Shown here in pieces: positions 17,013 through 26,720 of a stretch of 64,000 bases of DNA. Origin of the DNA: VAXT01 sp038040395 (GTDB lineage Bacteria; Actinomycetota; Thermoleophilia; Gaiellales; Gaiellaceae); the NCBI GenBank assembly GCA_038040395.1, contig JBBPIJ010000003.1, forward strand, positions 62,001 through 126,000, in the 5' to 3' direction. Both the position numbers and the translations under genes were made by a program. Every line of letters begins with the position of its first letter. Position 1 is the first letter of the stretch. The notes beneath the pieces were generated by a model, which ran no database searches, was not told the DNA's origin, and saw only the letters and a list, made by a program, of their open reading frames with translations.

Positions 17013-18155
17013 ATGCCTGCCGTGGTCCGGGGGTCAATTCTACGGGTCCTGCTTCTCGGGGGGGTCGCCGGTTTGTTGCTGGGCGCGGCTGCCCGGGTCG
17101 AGCCTGCCCAGCCCGCCTCCGGCAAAGTGCGCCCGCCCTCGAAGTGCGTCAATGGCGCACCGCTCCGTGGCAGGCGGACGATCTTCCCCGAGTTGCGGGC
17201 GCTGGGGACGAGGGTCTGGGCGGGAGGCTTGTCGTGGGCAGGGGCAGCCCCGACTCGACCTGCCGACGCGAGCTCACCCGATGATCCCGCCTACGCCTGG
17301 CCGGCGTCGATCACCCGCGCCGTCTCGGCCGCGCGGGCGAACGGGATCGAGCCGGTCCTCAACGTGAGCAGCTTCCCGTCGTGGGCGAACGGCGGGCGCG
17401 GCGAAGCCTGGGCGCCGGCAGAGCCACAGGACTTCGCCGACTTCATGGCGGCCGCCGTGCGGGAATACCCGCAGGTGCGCCGCTGGATCATCATCTCGGA
17501 GCCGGGGAGCTTCTACAGCTTCCGCCCCCAGGGCGGCAACGGCCGGACGGCGCCGCACCTCTACGCCGGTCTGCTGGACGCGGCCTACGGCGCCATGCAC
17601 GCGGCGAGACGCGACGTCGTGGTGATCGGTGGAGGCCTGCACCCCTACGGCCTCAACGATCAGTACACCACGGCGCCGGACACCTTCATTGCGAACATGG
17701 TCCTCCCGAACGGGCGCCGGCCGCGACTCGACCTGTTTGCGATCAACCCGTACACGGAACGGCGGCTCGACCTGGCGCTCCCGAAGCGCCCCCTGCGCGT
17801 CGACTTCGACGACCTCGACTGGCTGGCGCGCCGGCTCGACCGCCTCTGGCCGAGGCGCCACCTGCGCATCTTCGTCGACGAGTTCGGCTGGAACACCGAA
17901 CACGAAGCGCTTGGTTGGCTGTACTTCGTGCCTCGCAAGAAGCAGGCCACAAACCTACGCAAGGCGTACGCCCTGGCGGCGAAGTTCGGTCGGGTAGACA
18001 CGATGTGCTGGTTCCAGCTCTACGACGCCCCGCCGGAACGAAACAGCAACCAGTGGCTGAACTGGACGAGCGGCCTTCGCCAGTGGAACGGTGTCCGCAA
18101 GCCGGCGTGGCGGGCGTTCGCCCAGGTCCCCCGCGGGCCGAGCAGGCTGGGCTAA
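17013..18155 (+). CDS. Secreted glycoside-hydrolase-like protein
   Basis: A 380-residue protein with an N-terminal signal sequence or anchor (about 8-30) and a TIM-barrel-like domain resembling clan GH-A hydrolases. Possible acid/base glutamate lies in IISEPGSFYS, where the usual Asn before the Glu is Ser; possible nucleophile glutamate lies in IFVDEFGWNTE. A strand PRLDLFAINPYTE separates them. It may trim or release the polymer made by this locus. AGGAGG upstream supports the ATG at 17013. Confidence 0.7.
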   Translation: MPAVVRGSILRVLLLGGVAGLLLGAAARVEPAQPASGKVRPPSKCVNGAPLRGRRTIFPELRALGTRVWAGGLSWAGAAPTRPADASSPDDPAYAWPASITRAVSAARANGIEPVLNVSSFPSWANGGRGEAWAPAEPQDFADFMAAAVREYPQVRRWIIISEPGSFYSFRPQGGNGRTAPHLYAGLLDAAYGAMHAARRDVVVIGGGLHPYGLNDQYTTAPDTFIANMVLPNGRRPRLDLFAINPYTERRLDLALPKRPLRVDFDDLDWLARRLDRLWPRRHLRIFVDEFGWNTEHEALGWLYFVPRKKQATNLRKAYALAAKFGRVDTMCWFQLYDAPPERNSNQWLNWTSGLRQWNGVRKPAWRAFAQVPRGPSRLG

Positions 18156-18165
18156 ACGCCCGGTG

Positions 18166-18182
18166 GCGAAGATCTGCTTCGC
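18166..18182 (+). other. Hairpin after the glycoside-hydrolase gene
   Basis: GCGAAG (18166-18171) and CTTCGC (18177-18182) form a perfect 6-bp stem with a 5-base loop just after the stop codon. No U-run follows, so a role as terminator is uncertain. The rest of the 194-bp gap shows nothing else. Confidence 0.3.
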
Positions 18183-18349
18183 AGTGGGGACGCGGGGATA
18201 CGGCCGCGAGCGCACTCCTCATTGGGACGGTCACGTGGGGCCCCGAGCCGCACGAGCTCTCGCAGATTTCCTAAGGGTGATCGAGACCACCGGGACTACG
18301 CCGGTCCAGTGCGCAAATCGGCCGACCGCCGCGACCTGAGGAACGCGAG

Positions 18350-20248
18350 ATGTGCGGAATCGTCGGGGCTCTGTCGTTTGCAGGGAGCAACTTTGCCGTG
18401 AACGCTCCGTATCTGGTTCGCATGCGCGAAACGATGGTCCACCGGGGCCCCGACGGAAACGGACTTTGGATCTCGGACGACGGGGCTGTCGGACTGGGTT
18501 TCCGGCGGCTGAAGATCATCGACCTTTCCGACGAAGCCAACCAGCCGATGCCGAACGAGGACGGCTCGCTCCGCCTCGTCTACAACGGCGAGATCTACAA
18601 CCATGCGGAGATCCGCCGCGAACTCGAGGAAATCGGCGGGCACCGCTGGCTGACGGATCACTCCGACACCGAAGTGATCCTGCACGCCTTCGAAGAGTGG
18701 GGGATCGACTGCCTCCACCGCTTGCGCGGAATGTTCGCGTTCGGTCTGTGGGACGCCCGCTCCCGCGAACTCTGGCTAGTGCGGGATCGGATCGGCATCA
18801 AGCCGCTCTACTACAGCGTCCACGACGGCCGGCTCGTGTTCGCCTCGGAGATCAAGGCGCTGCTCGAGGACCCGCAGCAGCAGCGTGACGTGGACGAGGA
18901 GGCGTTCTATCACTACCTCTCGTTCCTCACGACACCCGCGCCACAAACCCTCTTCGCTGGGATCAACAAGCTCGAGCCCGGCACGTGGTTGCGATTTTCC
19001 GCCGACGGAACGCTTCGGAAGCAACGCTACTGGGACGTTTGGGACCACGTCGAGCCGCTCGACAGCGAATCCGAGGAAGAGATCGCGGAGCAGCTGCTCG
19101 CGGAGCTGCGTACCTCGGTTCAGCTAAGGAAGGTGAGCGATGTCCCGGTCGGCGTCTTCCTCTCCGGCGGCATCGATTCGAGCACGAACGCAGCGCTGTT
19201 CTCGGAGGGGGAGAGAGGCTCGGTGAAGACGTTCTCGGTCGGCTACGAGGGAGACAACGAGAGCTACCGGAACGAGTTCGACTATGCCCGCCTCATGGCG
19301 CGCCACGTCGGCGCGGATCATTACGAGCGCGTCCTGACGGTCGAGGACCTCCTCGACTTCCTGCCGCAAATGGTTCGCCTTCAAGACGAGCCGATCGCCG
19401 ACCCGGTCTGCGTCCCTCTCTACTACGTCTCGAAGCTTGCGCGCGACAACGGCGTGGTCGTCTGCCAAGTCGGCGAGGGGGCCGATGAGCTCTTCTGGGG
19501 GTACCCGAGCTGGAAGACGCTGCTGCGGCTCCAGCGCTACGACGATTTGCCGGTCCCCGCCGTGCTGAAGCGGACTGCGGCCGCGACGGTTCGGCTCGCG
19601 GGAAAGGAGGAGCGGCGCGAGTACGAGCTGCTCCAACGCGCCTGCAGAGGCCTGCCGATCTTCTGGGGCGGAGCCGAGGCCTTCACCGAGACCCAGAAAC
19701 AACGGCTGCTCTCCCCCCGTCTGAGGCGGGAACTCGCGGGGTTGACTTCGTGGGACGCTATCGAGCCGATCCGCAAGCGATTCGAGGAGGGGGCCTGGGA
19801 GCCGTCCCACCTGAACTGGATGACCTACGTCGACCTCAACATCCGATTGCCTGAGCTACTGCTCATGCGGATCGACAAGATGAGCATGGGCGTCAGCCTC
19901 GAAGGGCGAGTGCCCTTCCTCGACCACAAGTTCGTCGAATTTGCGCTAGGGATCCCGGAGCGAGTAAAGGCGAAGAACGGCAACCTCAAGCACATCCTCA
20001 AGACGGCCGTGCGCGGCCTCGTTCCCGACGCGGTGATCGACCGGCCGAAACAGGGCTTCGGGGTACCTGTCCGTGAGTGGTTCACCGACCGGCTGGGCGA
20101 AAGAGTGCGCGCGGAGCTGGATGAATTCTGTCGGGAAACCGACTTCCTCGATCGTCGCGAAGTCGTGAGACTCATCGACGGCCGCCGCGAGCGGGAGGCC
20201 TGGTACCTGCTCAATTTCGCCTTGTGGTGGAAGGAGTTCATCGCGTGA
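18350..20248 (+). CDS. AsnB-like glutamine-dependent amidotransferase, copy 1
   Basis: A 632-residue asparagine-synthase-family protein. The N-terminal glutaminase domain starts MCGIVG with the catalytic Cys2. The synthetase domain has the ATP pyrophosphatase loop SGGIDS (about 272-277). In polysaccharide loci such proteins usually amidate uronic acids or other carboxylated sugars rather than make free asparagine. A second copy lies at 29219. A GAGGAA site precedes the ATG. The family is certain; the sugar substrate is inference. Confidence 0.88.
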   Translation: MCGIVGALSFAGSNFAVNAPYLVRMRETMVHRGPDGNGLWISDDGAVGLGFRRLKIIDLSDEANQPMPNEDGSLRLVYNGEIYNHAEIRRELEEIGGHRWLTDHSDTEVILHAFEEWGIDCLHRLRGMFAFGLWDARSRELWLVRDRIGIKPLYYSVHDGRLVFASEIKALLEDPQQQRDVDEEAFYHYLSFLTTPAPQTLFAGINKLEPGTWLRFSADGTLRKQRYWDVWDHVEPLDSESEEEIAEQLLAELRTSVQLRKVSDVPVGVFLSGGIDSSTNAALFSEGERGSVKTFSVGYEGDNESYRNEFDYARLMARHVGADHYERVLTVEDLLDFLPQMVRLQDEPIADPVCVPLYYVSKLARDNGVVVCQVGEGADELFWGYPSWKTLLRLQRYDDLPVPAVLKRTAAATVRLAGKEERREYELLQRACRGLPIFWGGAEAFTETQKQRLLSPRLRRELAGLTSWDAIEPIRKRFEEGAWEPSHLNWMTYVDLNIRLPELLLMRIDKMSMGVSLEGRVPFLDHKFVEFALGIPERVKAKNGNLKHILKTAVRGLVPDAVIDRPKQGFGVPVREWFTDRLGERVRAELDEFCRETDFLDRREVVRLIDGRREREAWYLLNFALWWKEFIA

Positions 20249-20438
20249 GGCAGGTACTCGCGCGGCGTCGTCAGGCAGTGGTTGACCGAGGTTCCGGCTC
20301 CCGTCGTCGCCGCGCGGCGCATCCTCGTGCTCGTCGCGTACTCGTACATCAGCGCCGGGTCGGAAACGACCAGGCTGCGGATGTCTGGAATGCCGCTCTA
20401 CCGGCAGGGGCTCGCGCAACGGGATCAGGCGAAGCGCG

Positions 20439-21218
20439 TTGATCGATCTTCACTGCCACATCCTGCCCGCGGTAGACGACGGACCGCGGACGATGGAGCA
20501 GAGCGTGGAGCTTGCTCGCATGCTCGAGCGGGACGGAGTGCGCGCCGCTGCGGCGACGCCGCATCTGCGGGAGGATCACCCGCGCGTCCGCGCCGGCGAG
20601 CTCGCGCACCGCTGCCACCTCTTGGAGGAGGAGCTTCGGCGAGCCGGCGTGCAGCTCCTGCTTGTGCCGGGTGGTGAGGTAGACATCCTGTGGGGCCTCG
20701 AGGCTCAGGAGGACGAGCTTCGTCTGGTGTCGTTCGCTCAGCGAGGCAGGGATCTGCTCGTCGAGACGCCCTACGGGCCGCTGCCCTCGAACTTCGAGGA
20801 GCTGCTCTTTCGCTTGACCGTCAAGGGTTATCGCGTCCTGCTCGCTCACCCGGAGCGCAACCCCAGCTTCCAGCAGGACCCCCGGCGCCTGGCGACTCTC
20901 GCGGAACGGGGCGTGCTCGTCCAGGTGACGGCTACGTCGCTGTCCGGAAGGCCAGGTCGCTCACGGTCGGGACGCATGGCGCGCTGGCTCGTGAGGGAGG
21001 GCTTGGCGCACGTGCTCGCCTCGGATGCGCACGGACCAGACATTCCCGGGCGAATGCCTCTGGCGGCCGGTCTCCGCGTCGCACGCGAGCTGGTAGGCCC
21101 GCGCGCGGACTGGATGGTCACGGACGCGCCGGCTGCGGTCCTGGCCGGCGAGCCGCTGCCGCCGATGCCTTCCGGAAGGCGGAGGAATTGGCGAGGCCGC
21201 CTCGTGTCGCCCCAATGA
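20439..21218 (+). CDS. CpsB/YwqE-type tyrosine-protein phosphatase (PHP fold)
   Basis: A 259-residue metal-dependent phosphatase of the polymerase-and-histidinol-phosphatase fold. Metal ligands appear in DLHCHILP (3-10), TPH (40-42), GGEVD (78-82), HPERN (137-141) and SDAHG (195-199). Its partner would be the tyrosine autokinase at 23118, whose C-terminal tyrosines it would dephosphorylate to control polymer length and export. The TTG at 20439 is the only start that keeps DLHCH at the N-terminus. Its stop overlaps the next start (ATGA). The preceding 190 bp hold no convincing gene. Confidence 0.85.
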   Translation: MIDLHCHILPAVDDGPRTMEQSVELARMLERDGVRAAAATPHLREDHPRVRAGELAHRCHLLEEELRRAGVQLLLVPGGEVDILWGLEAQEDELRLVSFAQRGRDLLVETPYGPLPSNFEELLFRLTVKGYRVLLAHPERNPSFQQDPRRLATLAERGVLVQVTATSLSGRPGRSRSGRMARWLVREGLAHVLASDAHGPDIPGRMPLAAGLRVARELVGPRADWMVTDAPAAVLAGEPLPPMPSGRRRNWRGRLVSPQ

Positions 21219-22309
21219 AGCCGCGCGTCTTTGTCAACGCCGGCGGCTCGGTGTCGGGCGGCGGCAAGGTCTACGTGCTGGCGCTGATCGACGAGCTCGA
21301 GCGAGGCGGCGATCGGGGTATCGACTGGGAGTTCCTAGTTCCGCAGGCCGTAACCAACCTCATCCAGGAGGAGTTCGCGGGTCGTGTCCGGCTCAGGCCG
21401 CAGCCGATCGCGTCGGCACCGGCGAGATTCCTCTGGGAGCAGACGGTGCTGCCGCTGGCTCGAGACGTCAGACGGGCCGACGTACTGGTGAGCGCCGCCA
21501 ACTTCGGGCCGCTGGTTCGCCGCCACCGGCACATCCTGCTCGCGCGCAACATGCTGCACTTCGAGCCGGCCAAGATTCGGGGCCCGAAGGGTTGGCGGGT
21601 CGCGGTCCAGGCCCGGCTCGGGCGGCTGTCCGCCAAGCGCGCGACCGTGACGGTGACCGCCACGAAGACCATGGCGAGTGCCGTCGCCGCACGGACGGGC
21701 CGCCAGGTGGTGAGCATTCCGTTCGGTCCGGGGCTCGTTCGCGGCCGTCGACAGTCGTCCGACGATCGGTTCACGTTCATCGACCGCAGTTGGTGGGGCC
21801 CACACAAAAGGCTTGCGGACCTGCTCCTAGCCGTGCGCGAGCTGGCCCGCACGCATCAGGCGAGGTTTGTCGTTCGCTCCGCCTGCGATCCAACTACGAG
21901 CTTCGCCCGCCGGTTCCGCGAGTCGGAGGCGGATCGGCGACTTCTTTCGGACCCTGCCATCGCTTCCCACGTGGAGTTCAAACGGTTCCATCCTCGTCTG
22001 CGCGACGAGCTGGAAGGAGATGCGGTGGTGGTCGCCAGCACGACGGAGTCCTTTTGCTTTCCGCTCGCCGAGGCAATTGGGGCCGACCTTCCCGTGGTTG
22101 CAGCGGACAGCCTGTTCGCGAGGGAGCTGTGCGGCGAGGGCGCCATCTACGTTGACCCAGGGAACCCAGATGCGTTCGCGGACGGAATGAGGAGGCTGAT
22201 CCAGGGCGAGCTGCCGCCACCGTTCACTCGCGAAGTGCGCCGAACGATCTCGTGGGCCACGCACGCGGACAGGCTCGCAGAGCTGTGCCACGTCCTTGCC
22301 CGAACGTAG
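21215..22309 (+). CDS. Family 4 glycosyltransferase
   Basis: A 364-residue GT-B-type enzyme. The N-terminal domain begins with FVNAGGSVSGGGKVYVL. The C-terminal domain contains the donor-binding region DAVVVASTTESFCFPLAEAI (about 268-287), with the E-x7-E-like pattern of GT4 retaining enzymes. There is no membrane helix. It starts in the ATGA overlap with the phosphatase gene and ends 12 bases from the convergent methyltransferase. The donor and acceptor sugars cannot be told from sequence. Confidence 0.82.
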   Translation: MKPRVFVNAGGSVSGGGKVYVLALIDELERGGDRGIDWEFLVPQAVTNLIQEEFAGRVRLRPQPIASAPARFLWEQTVLPLARDVRRADVLVSAANFGPLVRRHRHILLARNMLHFEPAKIRGPKGWRVAVQARLGRLSAKRATVTVTATKTMASAVAARTGRQVVSIPFGPGLVRGRRQSSDDRFTFIDRSWWGPHKRLADLLLAVRELARTHQARFVVRSACDPTTSFARRFRESEADRRLLSDPAIASHVEFKRFHPRLRDELEGDAVVVASTTESFCFPLAEAIGADLPVVAADSLFARELCGEGAIYVDPGNPDAFADGMRRLIQGELPPPFTREVRRTISWATHADRLAELCHVLART

Positions 22310-22321
22310 CCGAGAGGTAGA

Positions 22322-23110
22322 TCAGCGCGGGGCGGCCGGCTTGCGCCCTCGCACGACCATGAACCAGCCGAGCCTGCGCCCGGTCAGAGGAACCAGGGGT
22401 CCCGCCACCCGTCGGTCATAGGGCGTTCCCACGCGCTCGAGCCGCAGCTCCTCGAGACCTGTGAAGAGCGCACGCACCTCCGGCTCGGTGTAGGCCTTCA
22501 TGCCGGGACTCTCCATGTGGCCGGCCACGACGTGGGCCAGGCTCCGCCACGGCCTGCCGACCAGAAGGGCGTATCGAGCCCACAGACCGAATGCCACCCA
22601 CGAGCGACGGGCGTAAACCATCGCGCAGAGCTCGCCGCCCGGCCGCAAGACCCTTAGGGCCTCCCGCACGGCGCGTGGCGTGTCGGGCGTGACCATCAGC
22701 ACGCCCCACGAGTAGACGCGGTCGAAACTGCCGTCCTCGAACGGCAGCGCCTCGGCATCGGCAACTCGCACGTCGCCATCGAGGCCCTCCAACTCCAGGC
22801 GCCGGGTCACGAGCTCGACCGAGTGCTTCGTGAGATCTACTCCCGTCACGTTCGCGCCTGCGCGTGCGAATCGGACGAAGTCGGTACCCAATCCGACGCC
22901 GATCTCCAGGACCCGCTTGCCGCGGGAGCCCTCGAAGTCCGCGTACCTGGGGATGAACGGCTCGAGCTCGTAGCGCCGCTTCTCCACCTGGGCGAAGTAC
23001 TCCGGCTCGCCCTCGGGGGTGTTGGCGTGCTTCGAGCCGCACGGCGTACGTTCCCAGTAGGCCTCGATCCTGCTCTTCGGGTCGCGAGAAGTGGTCGGCG
23101 CCGGGGTCAT
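22322..23110 (-). CDS. SAM-dependent methyltransferase, paralogue A
   Basis: A 262-residue class I methyltransferase. SAM motif I is VLEIGVGLGTDF, followed by GVDLTKHSVEL, the acidic VADAEALPFEDGSFD and the SWGVLMVTPDT segment. It is closely similar along its length to the protein at 33543. Where that copy has HHTPDT this one has MVTPDT. It starts 7 bases after the kinase stop and is likely co-transcribed with it. A role in methylating a polymer sugar is inferred from position. Confidence 0.82.
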   Translation of the reverse strand: MTPAPTTSRDPKSRIEAYWERTPCGSKHANTPEGEPEYFAQVEKRRYELEPFIPRYADFEGSRGKRVLEIGVGLGTDFVRFARAGANVTGVDLTKHSVELVTRRLELEGLDGDVRVADAEALPFEDGSFDRVYSWGVLMVTPDTPRAVREALRVLRPGGELCAMVYARRSWVAFGLWARYALLVGRPWRSLAHVVAGHMESPGMKAYTEPEVRALFTGLEELRLERVGTPYDRRVAGPLVPLTGRRLGWFMVVRGRKPAAPR

Positions 23111-23117
23111 CGGCCCG

Positions 23118-24725
23118 CTACGGCTCCGAGCGTCGCTCGTGCGAGACCTCCTCGGCAGCAAGGGGCGCCGGCGGGCCGCTGTTGCCGGGCTCTCCGTAGC
23201 CGTACGAGTAGGCGTAGCCATACCCGTACGAGCCGCTGTCTGGCGAGAAAGCATTTAGGACCACGCCGAGGGTCGGGGCGTCGAGGTGCTCGAGCTGGTT
23301 CCTGAGGTGCACGATGGCCTCACGCGTGCTCTGCCCCAGCCGAACTACGACGATCACTCCGCTCACCTCCTTAACGAGCGGGATCGCGTCGGAGACGACG
23401 GACGTGGGCGGAGTGTCGATCACCACCAGGTCGTAGTCGTCCTCCGCATGACGGATGACCTCGCGCATACGCTCGGACTCGATCAGGTCCGCGGGGTTGG
23501 GGGGAAGGGGACCAGCCGGTAGGACGTACATGGCGCGCTCCGAGGACGAGCTGTTGATGCGCTGATGCACCGGGACCTTCTGTACAGCCTCGGCAAAGTC
23601 CTCGGATCCGGCCAGGACCGTACTGAGACCGGGCTCGGGCTTCACGTACGGGAACGAGCGCGACAGGGTGGGATGGCGCAGGTCAGCCTCTATCAGCAGA
23701 ACCCTCGCGCCGGCCTCCGCCGCCGCGGCGGCGAGGCCCCACGCCACGGTGCTCTTTCCGTCGGCCGACGCCGGCGAGGTCACGAGAACGGATTGGATCT
23801 GACGATCGACGTTGAAGTAGCGGAGGTTCGCTCGGAGCATCCGGAACGCCTCCTCCCCGACTGCAGGACGTGCCCCGTCTTGCGTGTACTCCGGGCTTGC
23901 GAGTGCGCGGCTCTTCGGAATGGTCCCGAGGATCGGGCGCCTAAACGCTGACTCGATCTCCTTTGGGTCGCGCACGCGCCGGTCGAGTCGCTCGAGGAGG
24001 AAGGCGAGGCCAATGCCCAGAATGACGCCAAGCACTCCCCCGAGCACTCCGTTTCGGAACGTTCTCGGCGACGATGGCGACCGCGGCGGCTCGGCGCGCT
24101 CGACCAGCTCCGCGTTCCCTGTCTGGAGGGACGTGAGGATGCGAAGCTGCTGCGCGCGCTCCGCAAGGGACCGGCCCTCGGCGCTCTCCCGTTCTGTCGG
24201 CGAGAGCGCATCGAGCTCCCGCTGCACGAGCTGCTGCGCCTCGCGGACTTTGGCCCTGTCCGCCTCACGCCGGAACTGGATGTACTGCTGGGCGAACGTG
24301 TTGGCGAGGGTCGCGGCGAACTCGGGACTCGGATCCGTGGCGCGGACCGAGACGAGGTCGGACTGTCCCTCCGTGGAGGCTTCGACCTTGGCGGCGACCT
24401 GGTCAGCGGTCAGTCCACGCCGGACGGCTACCGCCGTCCGCCGGGCTACCGCTTTGAGGCTGACAAGTTTGAGGTTTGTGGCCGCCTCCCTGACCGGATC
24501 TCCTGCAGGCTCGAGAAAGGTGGATCCGAAGAGCTTCTGGTCGAGCCCTGGATCGCGAAAGAACAGCGAAGCCGCCGCGGTGTACTGCTTCTCCTGGACG
24601 AGCGAGAAGCCGAGTGCGGACGCGGGCACTAGGAGGGCGCACGTGAGCAGGACCCAGAGGCGGCGCCGCAGCACGACAAACGCCGCCCTCAGGCCGAGCC
24701 GACCACTCTCTCGCCGCTCGGACAT
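23118..24725 (-). CDS. Polysaccharide copolymerase/tyrosine autokinase (Wzc/CapAB type)
   Basis: A 535-residue inner-membrane protein that controls chain length and export of the polymer. A Wzz-type chain-length domain sits between membrane helices at about 24-42 and 224-244. The cytoplasmic BY-kinase domain has Walker A SPASADGKS (317-325), Walker A' VLLIEADLR (342-350) and Walker B YDLVVIDTPP (431-440). The C-terminus has a tyrosine cluster (Tyr500, 502, 504, 506, 508, 510), the expected autophosphorylation sites. I chose the ATG at 24725 because AGGGGA lies 7 bases upstream; 24746 is an alternative. Confidence 0.9.
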   Translation of the reverse strand: MSERRESGRLGLRAAFVVLRRRLWVLLTCALLVPASALGFSLVQEKQYTAAASLFFRDPGLDQKLFGSTFLEPAGDPVREAATNLKLVSLKAVARRTAVAVRRGLTADQVAAKVEASTEGQSDLVSVRATDPSPEFAATLANTFAQQYIQFRREADRAKVREAQQLVQRELDALSPTERESAEGRSLAERAQQLRILTSLQTGNAELVERAEPPRSPSSPRTFRNGVLGGVLGVILGIGLAFLLERLDRRVRDPKEIESAFRRPILGTIPKSRALASPEYTQDGARPAVGEEAFRMLRANLRYFNVDRQIQSVLVTSPASADGKSTVAWGLAAAAAEAGARVLLIEADLRHPTLSRSFPYVKPEPGLSTVLAGSEDFAEAVQKVPVHQRINSSSSERAMYVLPAGPLPPNPADLIESERMREVIRHAEDDYDLVVIDTPPTSVVSDAIPLVKEVSGVIVVVRLGQSTREAIVHLRNQLEHLDAPTLGVVLNAFSPDSGSYGYGYAYSYGYGEPGNSGPPAPLAAEEVSHERRSEP

Positions 24726-24923
24726 GTCCGGATCCCCTATCGACATATGATTCTCTACCCCCAAGACGCTGGTGGTGGTCTATCAGAGTGTTGAGGCTAA
24801 TCAAATCATGCCGTGGGATCCGGTCCGGACGATTACGACCGCGACGCGAGACCGTACGCTCGGACAGCGGCGGCTGACATTTGCGCAGGCGACGCTCTCC
24901 AGGCAGCCCCCGAGTTCGCGCAG

Positions 24924-24936
24924 TATCCTGGCCGCG
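24924..24936 (+). promoter_or_regulatory. Probable leaderless -10 box of the polymerase gene
   Basis: TATCCT (24924-24929) is followed by seven bases and then the ATG at 24937. It lies in the roughly 210-bp divergent gap to the autokinase gene. Confidence 0.45.
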
Positions 24937-26418
24937 ATGATCACGGCGGGTGCGCGCGTGAGCGGGCGGGCGCTCGCCGCTGGACGTCTCGGGTGGGGGG
25001 GGCTCGACGGTCCTACTGCGGCGTTTGCCGCGGGCATAGTCATCGCCTGCGTCACGGTGGGGGCGGGGGTTTCGCTAGCGCTCCCGGAGGAGTTCAACGC
25101 GAAGGCCGCATTGATTGGCGCCTTCGTCGCCTGCGCGCTCGCCGCCCTGGGGCCGATCCTCGCCTTGGGTCGCGGAGCGGCGCGCGAGCCGATCGTCTAC
25201 TACCCGGTCATCGCCTTTCTCGATCTCGCAGGGTCCTCGCTCGCTTGGTTAGGAGAGCCAGCGAGTGCGATCTCGTTGGTCCGAGCGGACGTCACGAAGG
25301 CTCTTCTCCTCGTCGCCGCCGGCTTCGCCTCGCTGTGGGTCGGGTGGTTCGCGACCACCCGGGGCAGGCGGGCGACTCGTCCGCGTGCCGGTTTGACCTC
25401 GAGTGACCTCCCGTCTCGCCGCTTAACGATCGCGCTGGGGGTCGTGGGGCTCTTTTCCCTTTTGGTGCTCGTCGCTACCGGATCCTTCGGTTATGTGCGC
25501 GACTTCGATACAGGTGGCCCGCTTGGACCCTGGACCGAGTGGGTGGTAGCCAGTCGCGGCGGGCTCGATGTCGCTCTCGCGTTCGCGGCGTTCCGCGCCT
25601 TCGGGATGTCCGATCGGGCGCGCGCGCGGCCCGACCTCGTTTTGCTTGCTGTCCTCGTCATCCTCCAGTTCGGCGAAGGCCTGCTCCACGGCAGCAAGGT
25701 GCAATACATTCTTCCAAGGCTTCTCGTGGTGGTATTTATCTACGCGCTGTTCCATCACCGGATGCCCATTAAGTGGGTGTTGGTGTTTGTGATCGCCACA
25801 GCCCTGTCAGTTCCGGTCACCGAGCAGTTTCGGGTCATCTCGTCGCAGTCCAGCGCGGAGAGGAACGCCGCCGCCCTTGTGGTCGGAGCTGCGAGCGAGA
25901 CAGTCCAAGACATCGACGGCTCGACTGCAATGGCCCTAGACACGTTGAACAGACGAGCGCGCCAGATTGAGAACGTCGCTGTAATCCTCCGCGACACGCC
26001 GAGTGTGTTCTCGCACACGAACGGCAACGCGCTACCTAACGCTCTCGCGATAGCTCTCGTACCTCGCGTGTTATGGGCCGACAAGCCCATCTTCGATGGC
26101 GGGCGGAGCTTCCCGCAACTGTACCTGAAGCAAGCGACGAACTCGAGGTCTAACACGGGACCGAGCCACATCGGTGATCTCTACCGAAACTTCGGCCTTG
26201 TCGGCGTGATCCTCGGGATGGGCCTGTTCGGGGCAATATTCGCCGCTCTCGGCCGACTCACAGACCGCGGCGGCGTGCGCACCCTATTCATCGTCGCCTT
26301 TACCGTTGCGGCCTTAACGCGCGTCGAGGACTCGTTGGCCGAAGGTATTGTTGCCTTCGCCCGTATCATGCCTCCGGTGTTTCTCGCCGCCCTGCTCATT
26401 CCTCGCAGAGATCCTTGA
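24937..26418 (+). CDS. Wzy-like polysaccharide polymerase (O-antigen polymerase family)
   Basis: A 493-residue protein with about a dozen predicted membrane helices spread over its length. A long external loop (about 300-430) contains ALVPRVLWADKPIFDGGRSF and ends with SHIGDLYRNFGLVG. This layout and the conserved 'P-R-x-x-W-x-x-K-P' segment fit O-antigen or exopolysaccharide polymerases, which join lipid-linked repeat units outside the membrane. The start at 24937 is supported by the -10 box; the frame stays open 165 bases further upstream. Base composition looks less GC-rich than in the flanking operons. Confidence 0.78.
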   Translation: MITAGARVSGRALAAGRLGWGGLDGPTAAFAAGIVIACVTVGAGVSLALPEEFNAKAALIGAFVACALAALGPILALGRGAAREPIVYYPVIAFLDLAGSSLAWLGEPASAISLVRADVTKALLLVAAGFASLWVGWFATTRGRRATRPRAGLTSSDLPSRRLTIALGVVGLFSLLVLVATGSFGYVRDFDTGGPLGPWTEWVVASRGGLDVALAFAAFRAFGMSDRARARPDLVLLAVLVILQFGEGLLHGSKVQYILPRLLVVVFIYALFHHRMPIKWVLVFVIATALSVPVTEQFRVISSQSSAERNAAALVVGAASETVQDIDGSTAMALDTLNRRARQIENVAVILRDTPSVFSHTNGNALPNALAIALVPRVLWADKPIFDGGRSFPQLYLKQATNSRSNTGPSHIGDLYRNFGLVGVILGMGLFGAIFAALGRLTDRGGVRTLFIVAFTVAALTRVEDSLAEGIVAFARIMPPVFLAALLIPRRDP

Positions 26419-26720
26419 GCTCCTTGAGCAGGTGGTCGCCAATTTGGGCCCAGGCGGAGGCTCGATATTGAGGACCCAAAGGAGTCCTGTTCGGTGGTCC
26501 ATGTGATCTACAGTGAACTCTGGCACCCACGATCTTCGCGCCTGCCTTTATCTGCCGTGTCCGCCCGCGCGCAGTGACCATCGGCAGGTGGATACGCGCC
26601 CTGCTCTGGAGGCGATCGCGGCCGCGGCCACTGTGCTCCATCAGATCGAGACCGGGAAGAGACAGTTGATCTGGAAGCAGCCTGGTGGCGCTTGAAGAGG
26701 GCGAAGCCAGCACGTAGAGA
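26419..26720. other. 302-bp gap without a convincing gene
   Basis: No right-reading frame here has a good start and composition. On the minus strand, 26396-26540 could encode a short peptide that reads somewhat like a glycosyltransferase C-terminus (SHGPPNRTPLGPQYRASAW), but nothing sensible lies upstream of it. It may be the remnant of a lost gene. Confidence 0.3.

Noticed and set aside
20249..20438. Possible small gene between the first AsnB-like gene and the phosphatase gene
   Set aside because: Frames are open in the right direction but none has a start with a ribosome site, a known motif or convincing codon use. I see nothing firm in this 190-bp gap.
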